From an uncultured Lachnospiraceae bacterium (GTDB lineage: Bacteria > Bacillota > Clostridia > Lachnospirales > Lachnospiraceae), in the NCBI GenBank assembly GCA_959022495.1, contig CAUEYX010000004.1, positions 62,001 through 126,000 on the forward strand: a stretch of 64,000 nucleotides of DNA, given 5' to 3'. Position numbers and translations under genes: made by a program. Below, piece after piece: positions 51,915 through 60,189 of this stretch (position 1 is its first letter; every line of letters starts with the position of its first letter). The notes under the pieces were generated by a model, which worked only from the letters and a program-made list of their open reading frames with translations, did not search any database and was not told where the DNA came from.

Positions 51915-52367
51915 ATGTTGATGCCGAGTATTTTTGGAGAGAATTTATTTGATGATGACTGGATGGATTTCCCGTTTGAGAGAGAGTTCTGGGGAAAGAA
52001 AAATCCGCTGTACGGAAAGAACGCGAAGAACATGATGAAGACAGATATCCGCGAGCATGACAACGGATATGAAGTTGACATTGACCTGCCGGGATTTAAG
52101 AAGGACGAGATCAGCCTGGAGCTGGAGAACGGATACCTGACCGTATCCGCTGTGAAAGGCCTTGATAAGGACGAGCAGGACTCGAAGGGGAAATACATCC
52201 GCAGGGAGCGCTACGCGGGCGCGATGCAGAGGAGCTTCTATGTGGGCGATACGCTTACCCAGGAGGATATCAAAGCGAAGTATGACAATGGTATCTTAAG
52301 CATCAGTGTTCCGAAGAAGGACGCGCGGGCAGTAGAGACCAAGAAGACCATCGCCATTGAAGGCTGA
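51915..52367 (+). CDS. Small heat-shock protein, Hsp20/alpha-crystallin family
   Basis: A 150-residue ATP-independent holdase. The N-terminus (MLMPSIFGENLFDDDWMDF) is short and aromatic. The alpha-crystallin domain spans about residues 40-138, with DIREHDNGYEVDIDLPGF, ENGYLTVSA, RRERYAGAMQRSFYV and DNGILSISVPKK. The C-terminal extension is TKKTIAIEG, which provides the IxI motif that docks between subunits. CIRCE control by HrcA is visible upstream. AAAGGAG lies about 9-10 bases before the ATG. Base composition returns to that of the chromosome here, so the promoter region marks the right border of the island. Confidence 0.93.
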   Translation: MLMPSIFGENLFDDDWMDFPFEREFWGKKNPLYGKNAKNMMKTDIREHDNGYEVDIDLPGFKKDEISLELENGYLTVSAVKGLDKDEQDSKGKYIRRERYAGAMQRSFYVGDTLTQEDIKAKYDNGILSISVPKKDARAVETKKTIAIEG

Positions 52368-52418
52368 TGGCATGCGCAAAATATTGACTAGAATAAAAGT
52401 ATTGACAGGAATATAAGA

Positions 52419-52456
52419 AAAAGGCTCGGAGCCGAAAGGCGCCGGGTCTTTTTTCT
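52419..52456 (+). terminator. Terminator after hsp20
   Basis: AAAGGCTCGG pairs with CCGGGTCTTT using G-T pairs, followed by TTTTTTC. Confidence 0.7.
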
Positions 52457-52483
52457 TTCATTTTCCGGGATTCCTGCTATAAT
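52455..52483 (+). promoter_or_regulatory. Candidate promoter of the MATE gene
   Basis: TATAAT (52478-52483) with a poor -35 (CTTTCA) 17 bases upstream, 36 bases before the start codon. Confidence 0.4.
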
Positions 52484-52518
52484 GTAGGACGGATAATGAG
52501 AGAATTGAGGAACGCAGG

Positions 52519-53892
52519 ATGAAGAAAGCAAATGACTTTGGCAGGGACTCGATCCCTCTGCTTGTATTAAAGATATCAGTCCCATTTATGATTGCCCAGT
52601 TTGTGAATGTATTTTACAGCATTGTGGACAGGATTTACGTGGGAAACATCCCGGGGACGGGGGCGGACGCCCTTGCCGGGGTGGGCATCTGCGCGCCGAT
52701 CGTGACACTTTTGTCGTCCTTTGGCACGCTGTTCGGGATCGGGGGCTCGGTCCTGTTTTCTGTGCGGCTCGGCGCCGGAGATGAGAAGGGCGCGCGGAGA
52801 ATCCTGGCCAACAGCTTTTCCATGCTGATGATTGCCTCCCTGGCGCTGACCGGGATTTTCCTTCTGACAAAGGACTGGCTGCTGAACTGGTTCGGAGCCA
52901 GCCAGGTCACGTTTCCCTACGCGGACAGTTATCTTACGATCTACACCGCGGGAACGTTCTTTGCCCTGATTTCCATGGGAATGAATTATTTTATCACCGC
53001 GCAGGGGTTCCCGGCGCAGGGGATGACGACTACGCTCATCGGCGCTGTCATCAATATTGTCCTTGACCCGGTGTTCATCTTTCTCTTTGATATGGGGGTG
53101 GCGGGAGCCGCGGCTGCCACTGTGATCGCACAGATGTCCTCCTGCGCTTTTGTCCTGTTGACACTGCGGAGAAAGAAAATGAGAGTGCCGCTGGGAGTGG
53201 TGAAACCGGAGCTCTCCATGTGCAGGCGGATTGTGAAGATTGGGTTTTCGCCTTTTCTGATTCTTGCCACGGACAGTATCATTATTATTGCGCTCAATGT
53301 GGTGCTCCAGCACTATGGAGGAAAGGAATACGGGGATACGCTGATTACAGCGGCCACCATCGTGCAGAGCTATATGTTGCTGATCACATCGCCCATGCTG
53401 GGAATTACAGGAGGCTCCCAGCCTTTGATCAGTTATAACTACGGGGCAGGCAGGCCGGACCGGATACGGAAAAGCTTTTTCTGGGTGCTTGCGCTCTGTG
53501 TCTGCTTTACGTCGGTTATGTTTCTGATCTCCAGATTTCTGCCCCAGTATTTTGTCTTGATCTTTACGGATCATGCGGAATACGCGGAGCTTGCCGTGTG
53601 GGGCATCCGGGCGTTTACTCTGCTGATTGTGCCGCTCAGTTTCCAGTATGTGATTGTGGACGGCCTGACTGCCCTGGGAATGACAAAGACATCACTGAGT
53701 TTGTCCCTGATCCGTAAGTCTCTGTACTTTGGGGCGACCTGTATCCTGCCCCTTTTTTTCACGGCACAGTCCGCGTTCTATGCGGAACCCGTGGCAGATG
53801 GAACTGCGGTATGCATTTCCTGCATGGTATTCTGGCATATTTACCGGAAATACCTGCGGGGAGAGGGAAGGCTTCAGGACATCAAAATATAA
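52519..53892 (+). CDS. MATE-family multidrug/metabolite efflux transporter
   Basis: A 457-residue inner-membrane protein with about twelve hydrophobic segments in two homologous halves, the MATE arrangement. Conserved features include ISVPFMIAQFVNVFYSIVDRIYVG in the first helices, ITAQGFPAQGMTTTLIGAVINIVLDPVFIF in helices 5-6, and GGSQPLISYNYGAGRPDRI at the start of the second half. MATE proteins export cationic drugs or metabolites against Na+ or H+; the substrate is not predictable. A GAGGAACGCAGG site precedes ATG. It is flanked by its own promoter and by the promoter of the next gene, so it is probably monocistronic. Confidence 0.92.
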   Translation: MKKANDFGRDSIPLLVLKISVPFMIAQFVNVFYSIVDRIYVGNIPGTGADALAGVGICAPIVTLLSSFGTLFGIGGSVLFSVRLGAGDEKGARRILANSFSMLMIASLALTGIFLLTKDWLLNWFGASQVTFPYADSYLTIYTAGTFFALISMGMNYFITAQGFPAQGMTTTLIGAVINIVLDPVFIFLFDMGVAGAAAATVIAQMSSCAFVLLTLRRKKMRVPLGVVKPELSMCRRIVKIGFSPFLILATDSIIIIALNVVLQHYGGKEYGDTLITAATIVQSYMLLITSPMLGITGGSQPLISYNYGAGRPDRIRKSFFWVLALCVCFTSVMFLISRFLPQYFVLIFTDHAEYAELAVWGIRAFTLLIVPLSFQYVIVDGLTALGMTKTSLSLSLIRKSLYFGATCILPLFFTAQSAFYAEPVADGTAVCISCMVFWHIYRKYLRGEGRLQDIKI

Positions 53893-53929
53893 AAACACAG
53901 AGAGAAATCCGCGTTATGTCTGTCTATGG

Positions 53930-53958
53930 TTGCATGAAGAGGGGAAACTATTTATAAT
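53930..53958 (+). promoter_or_regulatory. Candidate promoter of the second Cof-type HAD gene
   Basis: TTGCAT (53930-53935), a 17-base spacer and TATAAT (53953-53958), about 48 bases before the start codon. Confidence 0.5.
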
Positions 53959-54005
53959 GGGAAGGAAACAAAGATGCAAGGATAGAACCAGGGAGAGTTA
54001 CAATT

Positions 54006-54884
54006 ATGATAAAAGTGATCGCGAGTGACATGGACGGGACGCTGCTCGGGGACGACCACCGAATTGCGCCGGAAACTCTGGCGGCTGTTCAGGAAGCCTG
54101 CGCCGCGGGACTCCGTTTTATGATCTGCACGGGGAGGAATTTTCCGGGGGCAATGCAGGAGCTTGAGGGGAAAGACATGGTGTGTGATTACATTGTCAGC
54201 AGCGGCGCGGAAGTCAGAGATCCTCACAGGAAGGTTATTATGACCTATCCCATGAGCATGGAGATGTGCAGGAGGATGTACCGTGTGATCCGGGAGTATC
54301 CGGTATCCATGGTGATCTGCACGGATGGTGACGACTACCGGATCGGAACCCGGGAGGAAGTGGAAGAGAGCCTTCTGCTGGAGACCATGCTTTTCCATAT
54401 GAACTTAAGCCGGGAAGAGGTAAAGCATACCCGCCTGTATCTCCAGATGAAGGAGAGGACACAGGTGATCTCAGATCTGGATGAGCTGGAGAAGAAAGGG
54501 GTGCCTGTGTACAAGCTTTTCCTCTTCGCGGAGGACCGGGGCATGCTCCATGAGATCCAAAAGCGGCTGGAACCGGATCAGGAGACCGCCATAGCCTCCT
54601 CATTTCCAACCAATCTGGAGATCACCCATACCAGGGCGCAGAAAGGGCCGGTGTTAAAGGAGTACATCGAATCCCTCGGGTACACCATGGATGAGGTGAT
54701 GGTGATGGGCGACAGCCTCAATGACCTGTCCATGATTTCCATGGATTTTGGCGCCACCGTAGCAATGGAAAACGGGGATGAGGAAGTAAAGCAGGCGGCA
54801 AAATATCGAACAAAGACGAATGGAGAACTTGGGGCGGCTTATGCGATAAGAGAACTCCTGAGGCGGCAGGGGCAGGCGCGGTAA
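54006..54884 (+). CDS. Cof-type HAD phosphatase
   Basis: A 292-residue HAD type IIB phosphatase, the second in the window but not a close copy of the one at 27484. Motifs: SDMDGTLLGDD (nucleophile), FMICTGRN, the lysine region before EYIESLGYTM, and VMGDSLNDLSMI for the metal site. The cap domain (about 80-200) is typical. It hydrolyses small phosphorylated metabolites of unknown identity. Start MIKVIASD is at ATG 54006 with GGGAG 9 bases upstream. It is followed after 45 bases by murT. Confidence 0.88.
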   Translation: MIKVIASDMDGTLLGDDHRIAPETLAAVQEACAAGLRFMICTGRNFPGAMQELEGKDMVCDYIVSSGAEVRDPHRKVIMTYPMSMEMCRRMYRVIREYPVSMVICTDGDDYRIGTREEVEESLLLETMLFHMNLSREEVKHTRLYLQMKERTQVISDLDELEKKGVPVYKLFLFAEDRGMLHEIQKRLEPDQETAIASSFPTNLEITHTRAQKGPVLKEYIESLGYTMDEVMVMGDSLNDLSMISMDFGATVAMENGDEEVKQAAKYRTKTNGELGAAYAIRELLRRQGQAR

Positions 54885-54929
54885 CCCCAGATCCACAGAG
54901 AATAAGAAAGAGAAGCTGGATAAAAGATT

Positions 54930-56309
54930 ATGAGATTGAGAAGTAAATTTGCAATAAAATGCGCGAAAGCGACAAGCATTCTGATTAAAAAGCTGAACCG
55001 GGGAAGCGGTGTGACACTGCCGGGGTATGTGGCGCGGCTGATTGATCCAGGGGTTTTACAGGAGATGGCAGGCCAGGTCAGGGAGAAGATCATTGTGACC
55101 ATGGGGACGAACGGGAAGACCACGACCAACGCGATTCTGTGCCGGGCCCTGGAGAGCGAAGGGAAAAAAGTGATTATCAACCGGACAGGCGCGAATATGC
55201 TCAACGGCATTATTTCGGCGTTCGTTCTTGCCACGGATAAAAAGGGACGTCTGGATGCGGATTTTGCCTGCATCGAGGTGGATGAGATTGCCTCCGTGGG
55301 AGTTCTTCCGAGACTGACGCCGGACTGCGCGCTTCTCACGAATATTTCCAGGGATCAGCTGGACCGTTTCGGGGAAGTGGACATTACCTACAATAAACTG
55401 ATGACTGCTGTGACCAGCGTGCCTAAAACCACGCTGATTATCAACTGCGATGACATCCTGTCTTATTCCCTGGCGGAGAACAGCGGTAACCCGTATGTGA
55501 CATACGGAATCAGCGAACAGATATTTGACGATATCTCCCGTTCGGAGATCAGGGAGAGCATCTTCTGCCGGAAATGCGGGAAGAAGCTCGAGTACGATTT
55601 CTTTCACTACGGACAGCTCGGCATCTACCACTGCCCGAACTGCGGCTGGGAGCGTCCGCGGCCGGATTATACGGCAGAGCGCATCGCGCTTCATGACGAA
55701 GTGTACTCTTTTGATATGGACGGGCTCCATATCGACTCCACGGCGCGCACCCCATATAATATTTACAATACCCTGTCCGCATATACAGCCCTTAAGACGC
55801 TGGGGGCAGGATACGCCGGATTCAAAGGCATGATTGAGACATTTGACTACGGCAACAATCGGGAGAGCATTTTCCAGATTAAGGGGGCAAGGGTTCAGCT
55901 CCATCTGGCGAAGAATCCCATTGGCTTCCAGCAGAAAGTATCCCTTGTGCTCAAAGATCCCAAGCCAAAGGATATCATTATCCAGATTAACGACACTTAC
56001 CAGGACGGGGAGGATATCTCCTGGCTGTGGGATGTGGATTTCCAGTATCTGGCGGACAGCAATGCCCGCGCGATTATCACGGCAGGGACCAGGCGCCATG
56101 ATATGGGCCTGCGCTTAAAGTACGAGGATATCCCGTGCGGCTCCACGGACGATCTGAGGGCCTCTGTCCTGGACTGTGTGCAGAATGGGACGAAGAATCT
56201 CTATGTGATCGTAAATTACTCCGGTCTGTACCGGACGAACCATATGCTGGCCGAGCTTGAGAAAGGGCAGGATAACGGGGCAGCACAGGAAGGAGGGACC
56301 AGGGCATGA
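54930..56309 (+). CDS. murT: Lipid II isoglutaminyl synthase, Mur-ligase-like subunit
   Basis: A 459-residue MurT. With GatD it amidates the alpha-carboxyl of D-Glu in lipid II, giving D-isoglutamine in the peptidoglycan stem. The Mur-ligase core starts with VTMGTNGKTTTNAIL (ATP-binding P-loop), followed by NRTGANMLNGI and DEIASVGVLPRL. A zinc-ribbon insert with CRKCGKKLEY and HCPNCGW (two CxxC pairs, about residues 211-233) is diagnostic of MurT. The C-terminal domain (about 310-440) is the DUF1727-type region that holds the GatD interface. The stop overlaps the gatD start (ATGATG), so the subunits are translationally coupled. Confidence 0.95.
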   Translation: MRLRSKFAIKCAKATSILIKKLNRGSGVTLPGYVARLIDPGVLQEMAGQVREKIIVTMGTNGKTTTNAILCRALESEGKKVIINRTGANMLNGIISAFVLATDKKGRLDADFACIEVDEIASVGVLPRLTPDCALLTNISRDQLDRFGEVDITYNKLMTAVTSVPKTTLIINCDDILSYSLAENSGNPYVTYGISEQIFDDISRSEIRESIFCRKCGKKLEYDFFHYGQLGIYHCPNCGWERPRPDYTAERIALHDEVYSFDMDGLHIDSTARTPYNIYNTLSAYTALKTLGAGYAGFKGMIETFDYGNNRESIFQIKGARVQLHLAKNPIGFQQKVSLVLKDPKPKDIIIQINDTYQDGEDISWLWDVDFQYLADSNARAIITAGTRRHDMGLRLKYEDIPCGSTDDLRASVLDCVQNGTKNLYVIVNYSGLYRTNHMLAELEKGQDNGAAQEGGTRA

Positions 56310-57067
56310 TGAAACTGACAATCGGGCATTTGTACCCGGATCTTCTGAATCTGTACGGGGACCGCGGCAATATCCAGTGCTTCCGCAAACGCTTGGAATG
56401 GCGCGGCATGGAAGCGGAGGTAATCCCTTTTCTCTCAGGAGACCGGATTGATTTCACGAAGCTGGATATCGTTCTCCTGGGCGGGGGGTCTGACCGGGAG
56501 CAGGAGCTGGTCTGCGGATTTTTAAAAGATATCCGGGAGGATTTTAAGGCTTATGTGGAGGACGGCGGCGTGGTGCTGGCTGTCTGCGGCGGATATCAGC
56601 TTCTGGGGAAATACTATAAGACAGATAAGAAGACCATTGAAGGTCTGGGCATTCTTGATATTACCACAGAGTGGCAGCCGGAGCGCCTGATCCGCAATAT
56701 TGTGCTGAACAGTCCGCTCTTTTCGCAGCCCGTGGTCGGATTTGAAAACCATGGCGGCCGCACACACATTGGGGGGCACATGCCATTTGGCAAGGTGTTC
56801 TACGGCCTTGGCAATACGGGGAAATCCGGTTATGAAGGGGTGGTGTACAAAAATGTCATTGCCACATACCTGCACGGACCGCTTCTGCCGAAAAACCCGC
56901 AGGTGTGCGACTATCTGCTGGAGCGCGCGCTGAAGCGCAGATATGGGGAGGATGTGACACTTATGCCCCTTGAAGACGAGCTGGAACAGAAGGCGAACAG
57001 CTATATCGTGGACCGGTACAGCGACAAGAAATATATTATGAAAGAAACCATCAAACGGCATATCTAA
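56306..57067 (+). CDS. gatD: Lipid II isoglutaminyl synthase, glutamine amidotransferase subunit
   Basis: A 253-residue class I (triad) glutaminase. The nucleophile Cys94 is in AVCGGYQLLG, and NHGGRTHIG and YLHGPLLPKNP supply the conserved histidine region. It hydrolyses Gln to supply ammonia to MurT. The N-terminal block LTIGHLYPDLLNLYGDRGN is typical of GatD/CobB-like amidotransferases. AGGAGGG precedes ATG by about 9 bases; the second ATG at 56309 is an equally plausible start. It is the first of a tightly spaced run that continues into the phosphoesterase gene 52 bases downstream. Confidence 0.95.
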   Translation: MMKLTIGHLYPDLLNLYGDRGNIQCFRKRLEWRGMEAEVIPFLSGDRIDFTKLDIVLLGGGSDREQELVCGFLKDIREDFKAYVEDGGVVLAVCGGYQLLGKYYKTDKKTIEGLGILDITTEWQPERLIRNIVLNSPLFSQPVVGFENHGGRTHIGGHMPFGKVFYGLGNTGKSGYEGVVYKNVIATYLHGPLLPKNPQVCDYLLERALKRRYGEDVTLMPLEDELEQKANSYIVDRYSDKKYIMKETIKRHI

Positions 57068-57119
57068 CAAGATCGGACAAATAGCGGCTGTATTTCCGAA
57101 CATTTGGGGAGGCGGGTGT

Positions 57120-57797
57120 ATGGGACATACTTATATCATGTCAGATATCCACGGCATGGGCGCGCTGCTGGAGGGCATGCTTGCGAAAATTCAGTTTGCG
57201 GAGGAGGATGTACTTTATATCCTGGGGGATATGATCGACCGGGGACCTGATCCGGCGAAAGTGCTGGACCTTGTATCCTCGCACGGCAATATCATCGCTC
57301 TGAAGGGCAACCATGAGGATGAGTTTGTCAACTGGTATGAGAACGAGACCGCCAGGATGTTCCAGAAGTATTATTACAATACGTATGATATACTCATGGA
57401 CAGTGAACGGACCAGGGAGAAACTGCCGGAGTATGTCTGCTTTATGAAAGGCCTTCCCCTTTATAAGAAATTAAAAAGGGAAGGCGCCTGCTTTCTGCTG
57501 GCACACGCGTGCACAGAGGAAATCCTGCAGGTGTGGAAGCGGAAAGAGCGCCTGATCTGGGATACCTCCATGGTGGACCGGAAGCGGGGAATACCGGGAT
57601 ATGTCTCCATCGTGGGTCATGTCCCGACTTTTGTTATCCGGGGCTTTTCCAAAAAGCCTGCCACGATCTGGCACAGCCCGGACGGACGGCTGATTGACGT
57701 GGACTGCGGGGCAGCCTTCCCGGACCTGGGCGGGCGGCTGGGCTGCCTGTGCCTTGAGACGGGGGAGGAATTCTATCTGCGGGACGGGGAAGCGTGA
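57120..57797 (+). CDS. Bacterial PPP-type phosphoesterase (serine/threonine phosphatase-like)
   Basis: A 225-residue calcineurin-like metallophosphoesterase. The metal-binding motifs appear in order: SDIHG (residues 8-12), GDMIDRGPDP, GNHEDEF, an active-site histidine in LLAHA, and VGHVP. This is the pattern of bacterial PrpA/PrpE-type protein or dinucleoside-polyphosphate phosphatases of about 220 residues. The substrate is undetermined. It lies 52 bases after gatD and 21 bases before the LRR gene, so it may belong to one transcript with the LRR-VWA-AAA genes. A GGGGAGGCGGG site precedes ATG. Confidence 0.87.
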   Translation: MGHTYIMSDIHGMGALLEGMLAKIQFAEEDVLYILGDMIDRGPDPAKVLDLVSSHGNIIALKGNHEDEFVNWYENETARMFQKYYYNTYDILMDSERTREKLPEYVCFMKGLPLYKKLKREGACFLLAHACTEEILQVWKRKERLIWDTSMVDRKRGIPGYVSIVGHVPTFVIRGFSKKPATIWHSPDGRLIDVDCGAAFPDLGGRLGCLCLETGEEFYLRDGEA

Positions 57798-57818
57798 GCC
57801 TGCCGGAGGAAGGAGCAT

Positions 57819-58817
57819 ATGAGGATACATTACAGGAAGACAGAACAAGGCATTGAGATTGTGCGGTGTTACGGCTCTGACGGGAAGATCGAGCTCCCGG
57901 GAGAGATCAGCGGGAAAGCGGTGACCCGGGCAGCGGCGTACGCGTTTTCAACAGGGAAGAGCAGGGAAGAGGAAGACGTGCTTGTCTATGAGACGGATGA
58001 AGCGGGGATTTTCCGGCGGCAGGAGCAGCTTCTGGCCGGGGAACGCGTGGAGAGTGTGAACTTCCCGGATTCCATGCAGATAATTGGCAGATATTTATTC
58101 TATGGATGCCGGAACTTAAGAGAACTGAGTTTTTCAGACAGTCTGTCAGACATTGGGAGCGGCGCGTTTACAGGATGCAGGTCGCTGGCCGCGCTGAGTG
58201 TGCGTCTTCTAAACGGACGAAGGTCCTGTGTTCCGGAGATATTGGGGGATCTGTGGCAGCGGATCGATGTCCGATTTTGGGAAGAGCGCGAAAGGGGATA
58301 TATGGTCCAAACGGCGCGGCTTGTGTTTCCCGAACACTATGAGGAGGCGGTTGAGAATACGCCTGCCCGGATTCTGTTTACTCAGCATCACGGGTCCGGG
58401 AATAATTACAGGCAGTGCTTTTATGAAAAAGAGATGGATTACCGGAAATATGACAGCCTGTTTTTTACAGCCAGGGCGCAGGAACCGCCTGAGGTTCTGG
58501 CGGACCTAGTTTTTGGCAGGCTGATGTACCCGGCGGGCCTTACCGGGGAAGCTCAGGAAATCTATGAAGCCTATGTCCGGGAGCACGGCGCGCAGACTGC
58601 GGCGCATCTGACAGATACAGGAAATATGGATGCGCTCAGGGAAATGTCACGGCGTCGGCTGTGGACGGACCAAAGCCTGGACGCGGCGGTGGAATACGCG
58701 GCATCCAAAAGCCCGGGCCGGCGTGGGCGCGGGGCGGAGCGCAGGGAGATTCTCAGCTTCCTTATGAATGAGAAACAGAGATTTTTTCCTGTGAGAAAGG
58801 GGAAGTATGAGCTATAG
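57819..58817 (+). CDS. Cytosolic leucine-rich-repeat protein of unknown function
   Basis: A 332-residue protein without signal peptide or membrane segment. After an N-terminal beta region (IVRCYGSDGKIELPGEI) it holds about two LRR_5 (BspA-type) repeats at roughly 78-130 (VNFPDSMQIIGRYLFYGCRNL, then LSFSDSLSDIGSGAFTGCRSL). The C-terminal half is mostly helical, with paired basic and acidic residues, and resembles no domain I know. LRR_5 proteins are usually surface-exposed; a cytosolic one is less common and may act as an adaptor. Its stop overlaps the start of the VWA gene, and the MoxR ATPase follows, so the three probably work together. Confidence 0.7.
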   Translation: MRIHYRKTEQGIEIVRCYGSDGKIELPGEISGKAVTRAAAYAFSTGKSREEEDVLVYETDEAGIFRRQEQLLAGERVESVNFPDSMQIIGRYLFYGCRNLRELSFSDSLSDIGSGAFTGCRSLAALSVRLLNGRRSCVPEILGDLWQRIDVRFWEERERGYMVQTARLVFPEHYEEAVENTPARILFTQHHGSGNNYRQCFYEKEMDYRKYDSLFFTARAQEPPEVLADLVFGRLMYPAGLTGEAQEIYEAYVREHGAQTAAHLTDTGNMDALREMSRRRLWTDQSLDAAVEYAASKSPGRRGRGAERREILSFLMNEKQRFFPVRKGKYEL

Positions 58818-60174
58818 CAGAGAAGAGAACGGCTGGAGCGGACAAAGCCCGGAAGATATGAAATGTACAGCGCAGCAGCTGGAGAAGATCGGCAGGGATA
58901 TCCTGGGCATCTGCCGGGATGAACTTTACTTTTCCATGCGGTTTATGGACGTGGCTCTGAGCAGTTTTATCTATCAGATGGACACGGGGGTCAGCCCGTT
59001 CGGAACAGACGGATATACCATGTATTTCCACCCGCGGGAACTGGGAGGGCTCTACAGGGAGAACCGGATTCTGGTCAACAGAGGGTATCTCCACATGGTT
59101 CTCCACTGCATTTTCAGACATATGGTTAAGAGAAATTTGTACGGGCGGTACTGGGACCTAAGCTGTGATATCGCGGCTGAGCATATCATTGACGGGTGCG
59201 ATCTGAGGCCGGTGCGCTTCTCCCGGAGCCTTCTGCGCAGGGAGACTTACCGGAAGCTGGAGGCCGCGGGACATGTACTGAACGCGGAGCGGATCTTAAG
59301 AGAGCTGGAAGGCTGGAAACTGACGGACAGAGAACTGGTCATCCTGGAGGAGGAATTCTATGTGGATGATCACAGGTACTGGCCGGAGGAAGAGAAGAAG
59401 CGCCCGCCGGATGAGCAGCTTGAGAAAAAATGGAAAGAGATCGATGAGAGGATGGAGACAGACCTGGAGACGTTCTCCAAAGAGGCATCCGAACAGAGCG
59501 GGGATTTTCTGGACGAACTCAGGGTGGAAAACAGAGAGAAACGGGACTATCGGGAGTTCCTGCGGAAGTTCTCTGTGTTCAGCGAAGAGCTGCGGGCGGA
59601 TGAGGACACATTTGACTACGGCTTCTATACTTACGGTCTGTCCCTGTACGGCAATCTTCCGCTGATTGAACCGCTGGAGACCCGGGAGGCGCGCAAGGTT
59701 GAGGAATTCGCGGTTGTGGTGGATACTTCCATGTCCTGTTCCGGCGCTCTGGTGCGGCGGTTCCTGGAAGAGACTTACAATGTGCTGGCGGAGAATGAAA
59801 GCTTCTTCCGCAAAGTGAATCTCCATATCATCCAGTGTGATGAGAAAGTGCGCGCGGATGTGAAGATCACATCCCAGGGAGAATTAAAGGAATATATGGA
59901 GCATTTTCAGCTGTACGGCGGGGGCGGGACAGACTTCCGCCCGGCCTTCGAATACGTGGACCGGCTGATGGAAGCGGGGGAGTACACGAACCTTAAGGGG
60001 CTGATTTATTTTACGGACGGATATGGCGTGTATCCGAACCGGATGCCCGGGTACCGGACAGCATTTGTGTTCCTGGAGGAGGATTACAGGGACGCGGATG
60101 TGCCGCTGTGGGCGGTCCGCCTGATTGTAAGCGGCGCCGGCCTGAGGGAGAAAGAGTGGGAAAGCAGAAAATAA
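58807..60174 (+). CDS. DUF2201-type protein: metallopeptidase-like domain plus VWA-like domain
   Basis: A 455-residue cytosolic protein. The N-terminal part (about 15-200) resembles the putative metallopeptidase domain of the DUF2201 family, but the zinc motif is degenerate: HMVLHCIFRH (96-105) keeps the histidines and lacks the catalytic glutamate. A charged helical middle (about 200-270) follows. The C-terminal VWA-like domain (about 295-455) has an apparently intact metal-ion-dependent adhesion site: DTSMS (Asp306, Ser308, Ser310), the Thr of GGGGTDFRPAF, and the Asp of IYFTDGYG. VWA proteins commonly partner MoxR-type ATPases. The gene overlaps the LRR gene by 11 bases and ends 15 bases before the AAA gene. 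Confidence 0.8.
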   Translation: MSYSREENGWSGQSPEDMKCTAQQLEKIGRDILGICRDELYFSMRFMDVALSSFIYQMDTGVSPFGTDGYTMYFHPRELGGLYRENRILVNRGYLHMVLHCIFRHMVKRNLYGRYWDLSCDIAAEHIIDGCDLRPVRFSRSLLRRETYRKLEAAGHVLNAERILRELEGWKLTDRELVILEEEFYVDDHRYWPEEEKKRPPDEQLEKKWKEIDERMETDLETFSKEASEQSGDFLDELRVENREKRDYREFLRKFSVFSEELRADEDTFDYGFYTYGLSLYGNLPLIEPLETREARKVEEFAVVVDTSMSCSGALVRRFLEETYNVLAENESFFRKVNLHIIQCDEKVRADVKITSQGELKEYMEHFQLYGGGGTDFRPAFEYVDRLMEAGEYTNLKGLIYFTDGYGVYPNRMPGYRTAFVFLEEDYRDADVPLWAVRLIVSGAGLREKEWESRK

Positions 60175-60189
60175 CAGGAGGAAGATAGT

